NCBI GenBank assembly: GCA_964630455.1 | Contig: CAZVVA010000015.1 | Location: forward strand, 1 to 30,834 | DNA: 30,834 nucleotides | Source of the DNA: JAUWMI01 sp964630455 | Lineage (GTDB): Bacteria > Sumerlaeota > Sumerlaeia > MWCT01 > JAUWMI01 | Direction: 5' to 3' | In this document: positions 24,873 through 30,834 of the stretch, in pieces | Numbering within the stretch: position 1 is the first letter of the stretch | Layout of the letters: each line of letters begins with the position of its first letter | Translations under genes and position numbers: made by a program | The notes under the pieces: generated by a model | What the model was told of the DNA's origin: nothing | The model's input: only the letters and a program-made list of their open reading frames with translations | Database searches by the model: none

Positions 24873-26020
24873 TCCTTGTTTGCCACCTTTCGGACAACCT
24901 CCAGAATCTCTGAAGGCTCCATTAAATTGCCGTCGAAGCGATTAACGCCAACCACAGGAACTCCAGTTGGCACATAGCGGTCAATCTCGCAGATGAGTTG
25001 GCCTTGATTGAGCTCTGGGACCAACACGGCTTTTGCCGAGCGACAAAGCGTCTCTATCTGCTTGTCAGGAAATGGCCAGATGGTAAGAATCTGTACCATT
25101 CCTGCCCGGAGGCCTTCGGCACGGGCCTGGATAACCGCGCGTTTGGCAACACGGGCACTGCTTCCATAGGAAATCAGCAGAATCTCGGGCTGATCTTCGC
25201 ACTGAAATGTCCTGAGAGTACAGATCGTATCCTTATTGTGCTCGAGCTTTTTCTTAAGACGGTCGAGCAGAGCCGTGGCCTCCTGCGGATTATTCGATGG
25301 GAATCCAAACTCATCGTGCGTCAACCCGGTCACGTGAAAACGATACCCAGTTCCGAATACTGCCAGAGGCGGAACCAGGTCAGGCGTCCTCTCAAACGGG
25401 CGGTATTCTTCCGGGGGACATTTTGGCTTTTTGCGCTCGATTAACGTAACGTCTCCCGGCTCTGGCATGACCACCTTTTCTCGCATATGGCCAACCACTT
25501 CGTCGAGTAGGAGCACCACAGGCACCCGATATTGTTCTGCCAGATTGAAGGCGCGAATCGTGAGCTCAATCGTTTCATTCACCGAACTGGGCGAGAGGAC
25601 AATCACGGAATGGTCGCCGTGTGATCCCCATTTCGCCTGCATGACGTCGCCCTGAGAGGTAAGCGTTGGCAGACCAGTGCTTGGCCCGCCCCGCATTACA
25701 TTTACGATAACACACGGTAGTTCGGTAAACGACGCGTAGCCCAGGTTTTCCTGCTTGAGCGAAAACCCGGGGCCGCTGGTCGCTGTCAGTGATTTCGTGC
25801 CGGCCAGTGAGGCGCCAATGACTGCCGCCATACTGGCAATCTCATCCTCCATCTGGATAAATTTCCCGCCCACTCTGGGAAGTTCGCGCGAGAGAATTTC
25901 TCCAATCTCTGATGACGGAGTAATGGGGTAGCCTGCGAAAAATCGGCACCCGGCCAGCAGTGCAGCGCGGGCACACGCCTCATTGCCCTGCATTAATCGC
26001 ACATCAGGTTGCTTACTCAT
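24863..26020 (-). CDS. korA: 2-oxoacid:ferredoxin oxidoreductase, alpha subunit
   Basis: A 385-residue alpha subunit. RLMQGNEACARAALLAGCRFFAGYPITPSSEI (9-40) is the entry to the pyrimidine-binding domain, FIQMEDEIASMAAVIGASLAG contains the Glu that activates the cofactor, and SGPGFSLKQENLGYASFTELP is typical. The C-terminal half resembles the transketolase C-domain (LLISYGSSARVAKRA) and the phosphate end ILTIWPFPDKQIE. It pairs with korB to complete the active site. It starts 42 bases after the ferredoxin gene. Related VOR and pyruvate enzymes share this architecture, but the proximity of sucC and sucD points to 2-oxoglutarate and succinyl-CoA. Confidence 0.9.
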   Translation of the reverse strand: MSKQPDVRLMQGNEACARAALLAGCRFFAGYPITPSSEIGEILSRELPRVGGKFIQMEDEIASMAAVIGASLAGTKSLTATSGPGFSLKQENLGYASFTELPCVIVNVMRGGPSTGLPTLTSQGDVMQAKWGSHGDHSVIVLSPSSVNETIELTIRAFNLAEQYRVPVVLLLDEVVGHMREKVVMPEPGDVTLIERKKPKCPPEEYRPFERTPDLVPPLAVFGTGYRFHVTGLTHDEFGFPSNNPQEATALLDRLKKKLEHNKDTICTLRTFQCEDQPEILLISYGSSARVAKRAVIQARAEGLRAGMVQILTIWPFPDKQIETLCRSAKAVLVPELNQGQLICEIDRYVPTGVPVVGVNRFDGNLMEPSEILEVVRKVANKECL

Positions 26021-26062
26021 AGACCTTTCTCTTCGCGCCTAAGAACGCGCAGATGCCCCGGC

Positions 26063-26296
26063 TCACAAAATCTTGGCCAGCAGCTTCTTATCCTCTTGAT
26101 CATCGAAGATCGCAAAGTCAGGACACATAATGACACACATACCGCAGTCTATACACTTATCCATATGCGCCAGAACTGGATAGCCGGTTTTCTCAATTTC
26201 AATGACCTTCGTGGGACACACCGCCACACAAATACCACAGCGTTTGCACCACCGACGATTTATCCACAGAAAAATCTTATCCTTTGACCTTGCCAC
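26063..26296 (-). CDS. korD: Ferredoxin-type delta subunit of the 2-oxoacid oxidoreductase
   Basis: A 77-residue protein with two bacterial-ferredoxin cluster motifs: C17-x2-C20-x2-C23-x3-C27-P, and C48-x2-C51-x2-C54-x3-C58-P. Both motifs are complete, so it binds two [4Fe-4S] clusters. It either serves as the delta subunit, which relays electrons between the korB cluster and soluble ferredoxin, or is itself the soluble carrier. It sits between sucD and korA, 42 bases before korA; the 125-base gap on the sucD side holds a palindromic repeat. The position argues for a dedicated subunit. Confidence 0.9.
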   Translation of the reverse strand: MARSKDKIFLWINRRWCKRCGICVAVCPTKVIEIEKTGYPVLAHMDKCIDCGMCVIMCPDFAIFDDQEDKKLLAKIL

Positions 26297-26365
26297 GCGC
26301 TACCTCCTTCACTGCGCGCTAAATACTCTGCACCTCTATTTGCTCTAATTGCGTGCTCGACGCTG

Positions 26366-26391
26366 TAGGGACATATCATGATCTGCCCCTA
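26366..26391. repeat. Palindromic intergenic repeat, copy 3
   Basis: TAGGGACATATCA / TGATCTGCCCCTA; two of thirteen pairs are mismatched, so this copy is more decayed than copies 1 and 2 but clearly aligned with them at the ends and centre. It lies inside the suc-kor gene series, between sucD and the ferredoxin gene, where it could form a hairpin in the transcript. Confidence 0.75.
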
Positions 26392-26421
26392 CTATAGTCT
26401 CCCTTGCCACGTAGCGCACTA

Positions 26422-27300
26422 CTACGCTTTCCTTGCTAGCACCTCTTTGACCAGCTCGCCGATTTCATCGGGCCGCTTGGCAACGGGAATTCCCGCAGCT
26501 TCGAGCGCTGCAATTTTTTCCCTGGCAGTACCTTTACCTCCGGATATGATCGCGCCCGCATGACCCATTCGCTTGCCCGGAGGAGCTGTTAAGCCGGCAA
26601 CAAATCCCACCACCGGCTTTGTCATGTGCTGCTTGATATAGTCAGCAGCAATCTCTTCATCCGTACCGCCGATTTCTCCAATCAATATAACGGCGTCGGT
26701 CTCCGGGTCGGACTCAAACATTGCCAGTGCATCCACAAATGTCGTGCCGATAATCGGATCCCCACCGATTCCAATGCACGTTGATTGCCCGAGCTGGGCC
26801 ATGGTCAATTCCTTTACGATCTCATAGGTCAATGTCCCACTGCGCGATACCACGCCAATGCGCCCTTCACGATGAATGTGTCCGGGCATGATGCCGACTT
26901 TTGCCTTACCGGGAGAAATCACGCCCGGGCAGTTCGGCCCGATTAGCACCACATCGTTATTTTTCGCTTCCCAGTACACTGTAATCATCTGCAGAGTAGG
27001 AATCCCCTCAGTGATACAGACAATAATCTTAATCCCCGCATCAATCGCCTCCAGCACGGCATCCGCAGCAAAGCCCGCAGGAACGTATACCACACTGGCG
27101 TTCGCTTGCGTTTTCTCGACTGCCTCCCTTACGGTATTAAACACCTCAACCCCCAGGGTCTGTTGTCCACCTTTGCCGGGGGTAACGCCACCCACGACAT
27201 TGGTTCCGTAGTCGATTATCTGGGCGCCGTGGAACTGGCCTTCACTACCCGTAATGCCCTGAATGAGTAAGCGTGTCTGTTTGTCCACGAGAATACTCAT
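26422..27300 (-). CDS. sucD: Succinate-CoA ligase (ADP-forming), alpha subunit
   Basis: A 292-residue alpha subunit of succinyl-CoA synthetase. CoA-binding LIQGITGSEGQFHGAQII (12-29) and GGVTPGKGGQQ are the N-terminal signature, GPNCPGVISPGKAKVGIMP (121-139) is conserved, and H247 in RMGHAGAIISGGKGTA is the phosphorylated histidine. With sucC it interconverts succinate, CoA and ATP with succinyl-CoA, ADP and phosphate. Its start overlaps the end of sucC by four bases. The downstream gap to the ferredoxin gene is 125 bases. The enzyme supplies or consumes succinyl-CoA for the adjoining oxidoreductase. Confidence 0.96.
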   Translation of the reverse strand: MSILVDKQTRLLIQGITGSEGQFHGAQIIDYGTNVVGGVTPGKGGQQTLGVEVFNTVREAVEKTQANASVVYVPAGFAADAVLEAIDAGIKIIVCITEGIPTLQMITVYWEAKNNDVVLIGPNCPGVISPGKAKVGIMPGHIHREGRIGVVSRSGTLTYEIVKELTMAQLGQSTCIGIGGDPIIGTTFVDALAMFESDPETDAVILIGEIGGTDEEIAADYIKQHMTKPVVGFVAGLTAPPGKRMGHAGAIISGGKGTAREKIAALEAAGIPVAKRPDEIGELVKEVLARKA

Positions 27301-28430
27301 CGCTGGCTGACCTCCACGGCTTCCTTTGCCGCTTCCGACATGGTAGGCATTGCAAGTAGCGCGGTGTCTTTTAGCATCGCGCGTGCCTCTTCTTCGTTTG
27401 TCCCTGACAGCCGAATGACAATCGGAAGCGTGAGGTCAAGCGTGGCCAGTGCCTCAAGAATACCCTTTGCCACGAGGTCGCATCGCACAATCCCGCCAAA
27501 AATATTGAAGAGAACGGTTTTGACATTCGGGTCAGAGGTAACGATGCGTAACGCCTCGGTCACCTGCTCGGCCTTGGCGCCGCCGCCAATGTCGAGGAAA
27601 TTCGCTGGCTCGCCCCCAAAGTGCTTCACCATATCCATGGTGGTCATGGCCAGGCCTGCACCATTCACGATGCAGCCGATATTCCCATTGAGCTTCACAT
27701 AGCTCACCCGCTTCTTTCTTGCCGCTGTTTCCAGAGGCTCCTCTTCTTCTTCGTCGCGCATGGCCTCGATGTCAGGATGGCGCCAGAGTGCGTTATCATC
27801 GAAGTTCATTTTTGCATCGCAACACATCAGCTCACTATCTTTGGTCAGCACCAATGGGTTTATCTCTGCCAGGGAACAGTCCTTCGCCATAAACGCGCCG
27901 TAAAGTGCCTGGGTGATAAGCGAAAATGACTTTGCAGTACTGCGCGGCAGATCGAGGAAGTACATCGCCTGGCGAACTTGAAATGACAGGATACCGAGAT
28001 GGCGCTTGATGTGGATTTTCAAAATCTTTTCCGGCGTTTTGGCTGCCACCTCTTCAATATCCACACCCCCTGCGGCACTGACCATCATAACCGGATATTT
28101 CCTGGCCCGATCAATAACGATTCCAATGTAGTACTCATGATTAATATCAGCTGCCGTTTCAATCAGGATTTTGCGGACTTTTGTTCCTTTGATCAATATG
28201 CCAAGAATAGAACCGGCGGCTGCCTCAAGCTCAGCCAGCTTGTTAGCCAATTTCACGCCGCCCGCTTTGCCACGACCACCTACATGCACCTGCGCCTTTA
28301 CAACCGCCGGGAAGCCGATGCGCTCGGCGATCTTCCGCACATCACGCGCCGACGTTGCCACCTGGCCATCGGGCACCGGTGCACCGAATGACTTGAGAAT
28401 CGCTTTGGCCTGATACTCGTGAATTTTCAT
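27297..28430 (-). CDS. sucC: Succinate-CoA ligase (ADP-forming), beta subunit
   Basis: A 377-residue beta subunit. The N-terminus MKIHEYQAKAILKSFGAPVP begins the ATP-grasp domain; VVKAQVHVGGRGKAGGVKLA (43-62) binds nucleotide phosphate; AEINPLVL carries metal/nucleotide contact residues; and the C-terminal domain contains GNIGCIVNGAGLAMTTMD and FLDIGGGAKAEQV, which binds the phosphate/CoA face. Nucleotide specificity (ADP or GDP) is not decided by this reading. It is the first gene of the sucC-sucD-ferredoxin-korA-korB-korC series. The 280 bases upstream, before the GT4 gene's end, show no feature I can call; the unit's promoter must lie there. Confidence 0.96.
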   Translation of the reverse strand: MKIHEYQAKAILKSFGAPVPDGQVATSARDVRKIAERIGFPAVVKAQVHVGGRGKAGGVKLANKLAELEAAAGSILGILIKGTKVRKILIETAADINHEYYIGIVIDRARKYPVMMVSAAGGVDIEEVAAKTPEKILKIHIKRHLGILSFQVRQAMYFLDLPRSTAKSFSLITQALYGAFMAKDCSLAEINPLVLTKDSELMCCDAKMNFDDNALWRHPDIEAMRDEEEEEPLETAARKKRVSYVKLNGNIGCIVNGAGLAMTTMDMVKHFGGEPANFLDIGGGAKAEQVTEALRIVTSDPNVKTVLFNIFGGIVRCDLVAKGILEALATLDLTLPIVIRLSGTNEEEARAMLKDTALLAMPTMSEAAKEAVEVSQR

Positions 28431-28710
28431 TCTAGCCTACGTCTCGGATGGATCTGAACATACTGAACGTCCGCAATTTCTAAAGCTAATTTTTTGGTTC
28501 GGTTCTTGCAGCTATCTTCTTTACACTTTCTAAAAATTGACTTTTGGCTAATGCAAACTAGCTGTCAAGATAATTAATTTTTTATAAAAAGTCCCGCTAA
28601 CAGAATCCCAGGACAAATCAGCTCTTGCACGCCGCCCACTGACTATTTCAGCTGCAGAGCCTACTTTACCGGTTTCCAGACTCACCAAGAAAACAGGTTT
28701 TCGTTGTATT

Positions 28711-29847
28711 CTATGGGCATTCTTGAGCAATTGCTTCATATACTTCCAGAGTTTCCCGAGCCGTGCGCTTCCAGCTGAACACCGTACTCCGCTTTAGCCC
28801 TCTCTGTACCACTTCCTCGCGTTTGGACACATCGACAAGCACACTTCCCATACCTCTGGCAATGGCCGCTTCGTCGTAGGGATCAACCAAACAGGCCGCA
28901 TCACCAGCAACCTCAGGAAGTGCCGAGCAATTTGACGTGACCACCGGCACCCCACATGCCATGGCCTCCAGTACCGGCAGACCGAATCCTTCGTTCAGTG
29001 AGGGAAACACAAAAAGCTCCGCACAATTATAAGCCAGCGGGAGGTCGTCATCCGGGATATGTCCTAGTGCGCGTACCTGCTCCTGCAACCCAAGCCGCCG
29101 TACCTCAGCAAAAATATCGTGGTACAGCCATCCCTTATCACCAACGAGCAACAGGTGATAGTCGCCGGCTCCTTCACTGCGCAGCCGGGCAAATGCGCGC
29201 ACCACGCGCACAAGATTTTTCCCGGGCTCTAACGTACCCACGCACAAGATATATGGATGCGTCAGGCGGTACCGACTTCGAAATCCCTCCAGTGCTGCCC
29301 GATCGCTAATTGGACGAAACCGCCGGTGCGCCGCCATTGGAATAACCCGAATCCTATCTGAAGGATAGTCGAGATACTTCACAATGTCCTGCTTCGAATA
29401 CATCGAGTCGGTAATAATGTAATCTGCCAGTCGAGCACTGCGATACGTGACCGCGTGCCAGTACATGACCTTCCTCCGCGTATAACGCTTTGGATCTACA
29501 AAATAGGACATGTCGTGAATGGTGAGAACATACGGCGCGACTTTGCGTAAGGGAAGCAGATTAGATGGGCCGTGAAATAAATCCACCTTAAGCTTCCTCA
29601 CCGAACAGGGGAGAAAAGCATATTCATAGAGTAATCGCACTGTCTTGCTTTTTGACCGGCTGCCCCAGATGTCGAGTTGATAGCGTGGCGAGCAGAATTG
29701 GTAGTTAAAATAATTATAAGGGCTGGCAAAGACCAAATACGAATTGGTCGAATCAATTTCCAGCAGTGCCTCAAGCAGGCAGGCAATGTAGTGGCCGACT
29801 CCGCTTTTCGTACCTCGCACCTGAAGCGCATTCAGTGCGATTTTCAT
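28711..29847 (-). CDS. GT4-family glycosyltransferase
   Basis: A 378-residue cytoplasmic GT-B enzyme. RGTKSGVGHYIACLLEALL (11-29) gives the acceptor-side glycine loop; the donor domain contains ILCVGTLEPGKNLVRVVRAFARL (200-222) with the phosphate-contacting Lys; and NEGFGLPVLEAMACGVP (285-301) carries the E286/E294 pair of the EX7E motif characteristic of GT4. It is a retaining enzyme that uses a nucleotide-sugar donor; the sugar and acceptor cannot be read. Its ATG overlaps the end of the GT2 gene by four bases, so the pair is translated together and probably adds consecutive sugars to one glycan. The C-terminus is complete. Confidence 0.9.
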   Translation of the reverse strand: MKIALNALQVRGTKSGVGHYIACLLEALLEIDSTNSYLVFASPYNYFNYQFCSPRYQLDIWGSRSKSKTVRLLYEYAFLPCSVRKLKVDLFHGPSNLLPLRKVAPYVLTIHDMSYFVDPKRYTRRKVMYWHAVTYRSARLADYIITDSMYSKQDIVKYLDYPSDRIRVIPMAAHRRFRPISDRAALEGFRSRYRLTHPYILCVGTLEPGKNLVRVVRAFARLRSEGAGDYHLLLVGDKGWLYHDIFAEVRRLGLQEQVRALGHIPDDDLPLAYNCAELFVFPSLNEGFGLPVLEAMACGVPVVTSNCSALPEVAGDAACLVDPYDEAAIARGMGSVLVDVSKREEVVQRGLKRSTVFSWKRTARETLEVYEAIAQECP

Positions 29848-30815
29848 CGGTCTGAGCTCCGCGGATGCCAGTAGAGCCTGAGGATTTCCCGCACAGCGCG
29901 ATGCCGCTCTCGATTCACATCGCTCTGGTCAAACGTGACCACTCTCGCGAGTGTTAACAACACAAGACGGAATATCATATCAACGGTCACCAGCACCGTC
30001 AGTCCTCGCAAAGCATTACCAGATTTGTGCTTCAGATAGTATCTACGGAGCGATGTATAGAGCTGGACGAGTGTGGCAAATTTCCGTTGTCTGCTGCTGC
30101 GCTGATGCAAATGCGCAATCGTGGCTGACGGAAGATAGAAAATCTGCCATCCGTTATCGTGCATGCGCCTGCACCAATCCGTATCTTCACAATACATGAA
30201 AAACTCGCTGTCCAGCAGGCCCACCTGATCAACCACCTGCCGTCGTACCATCAGGCACGCCCCCATCAGCCAGCCAACTCGCTTTGGCCCCGCCATGCGT
30301 TCACGAATGCCAAGCCGCTGGCGTACCGTACCTACGATTCTTCGCATTTTCCTTATCATCGGACTCACCAGCGAATGCAGCACCAGGTAGGTCCAGAAAT
30401 TCGGGAACGCGCTATAGGTAATCTGCGCCGTGCCATCAAGCAAAACAAGTTCGCACCCCACAGCTCCTGCCGATTGATTCGCCTCAAGGAACCGAACCAT
30501 AGCCTCGATGGCCTCGGGATTCGGAACTGTGTCGGGGTTAAGCAATAGCATATAGCGCGCCTGGCTAATGCGCAACCCCTGATTGCATCCCTCTGCGAAG
30601 CCGAGGTTCTCTCGATTGGCAATCAGGCGGACGGATGGAAACTCATGTGGCAGATTCCGGGCACTACCATTCGAAGAGTTATTATCCACCACTATAATCT
30701 CAAGCGGAACTGCCCGCTGCCCGCACAAGGCCTCAAGACACAGCCGCAGCTCTGCATACGTATTCCAATTTACAATAATGACGGAAACAAGCGGCGTCTG
30801 TTCAGTCTCTTCCAT
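29844..30815 (-). CDS. GT2-family glycosyltransferase
   Basis: A 323-residue GT-A enzyme. LVSVIIVNWNTYAELRLCLEAL (9-30) and EIIVVDNNSSNGS (39-51), with D44, form the nucleotide-sugar site; ENLGFAEGCNQGLR (69-82) and LLNPDT (91-96) provide the DXD-type metal region; FFMYCEDTDWCRRMHDNGW is the typical ED motif near the catalytic base. This combination is common in rhamnosyltransferase-like (WbbL-type) members, which would agree with the RmlC/RmlA-like genes about 10 kb away, but the sugar is not proven. It is transcribed ahead of the GT4 gene, and the rest of the cluster presumably continues beyond the window's right edge. Confidence 0.9.
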   Translation of the reverse strand: MEETEQTPLVSVIIVNWNTYAELRLCLEALCGQRAVPLEIIVVDNNSSNGSARNLPHEFPSVRLIANRENLGFAEGCNQGLRISQARYMLLLNPDTVPNPEAIEAMVRFLEANQSAGAVGCELVLLDGTAQITYSAFPNFWTYLVLHSLVSPMIRKMRRIVGTVRQRLGIRERMAGPKRVGWLMGACLMVRRQVVDQVGLLDSEFFMYCEDTDWCRRMHDNGWQIFYLPSATIAHLHQRSSRQRKFATLVQLYTSLRRYYLKHKSGNALRGLTVLVTVDMIFRLVLLTLARVVTFDQSDVNRERHRAVREILRLYWHPRSSDR

Positions 30816-30834
30816 ATCAGGATCGAAAAAGGGC

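Noticed and set aside
26378..26563. Open frame starting in repeat copy 3 and running antisense into sucD
   Set aside because: No ribosome site or homology; it is a shadow of sucD coding on the other strand.
28548..28739. 63-residue minus-strand open frame overlapping the end of the GT4 gene
   Set aside because: No recognisable family or good start; it overlaps the 3' end of the GT4 gene by 29 bases.

Overview
The window comes from a Gram-negative-type bacterium. It has a SurA-like chaperone, a parvulin lipoprotein with a clear lipobox, PBP2 and export signals, and many genes have AAGGAG-type ribosome sites. A CO2/ferredoxin-linked 2-oxoacid oxidoreductase, a split transketolase, a membrane-fused spermidine-synthase-like protein and an envelope-heavy gene content suggest an anaerobic, uncultured lineage. 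A PVC, Omnitrophota or similar candidate phylum is my low-confidence guess. There are no rRNA or tRNA genes, CRISPR arrays, transposases or phage genes.

Layout. 64-5300 (minus): a DUF819 membrane protein, a TPR protein with a lytic-transglycosylase (SLT) domain, and a large membrane protein with a spermidine-synthase-like core. 5450-6256 (plus): an exported endonuclease/exonuclease/phosphatase protein. 6351-8683 (minus): the two transketolase halves followed by a receiver-only response regulator. 9111-11753 (plus): a membrane-anchored MshEN (c-di-GMP receptor type) protein and PBP2. 11731-12006 (minus): an HU/IHF protein whose end overlaps PBP2. 12129-17464 (minus): a compact run, in transcription order GT87 glycosyltransferase, PpiC lipoprotein, SurA-like isomerase, pdxA, rsmA. 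17708-20400 (plus): a nucleotide-sugar group (UDP-galactopyranose-mutase-like flavoprotein, RmlC-like cupin, RmlA-like nucleotidyltransferase). 20514-21620 (plus): a GspF/PilC-like gene with an in-frame stop near its 5' end. 21694-23212: divergent DUF72 and DUF3795 genes. 23467-28430 (minus): sucC-sucD-ferredoxin-korA-korB-korC. 28711-30815 (minus): GT2 and GT4 glycosyltransferases.

How the genes fit together. The sucCD/kor block couples succinyl-CoA and 2-oxoglutarate through ferredoxin and can in principle run oxidatively or as part of the reductive TCA cycle. The glycosyltransferases and nucleotide-sugar genes point to cell-surface polysaccharide. PBP2, the SLT protein, SurA and PpiC serve wall and outer-membrane biogenesis.

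The most unusual observation is the SLT protein at 1424-2767. Its catalytic domain has the usual motifs in a permuted order: AYNAGP and the following tail come before the catalytic ESNFNP/GLMQ half, and the gene stops where AYNAGP would normally follow. Other notable points are three copies of a palindromic intergenic element, an MshEN protein next to PBP2, the interrupted GspF gene, a spermidine-synthase core lacking expected catalytic residues, and a C-terminal QLELF clamp-like peptide on the DUF72 protein.
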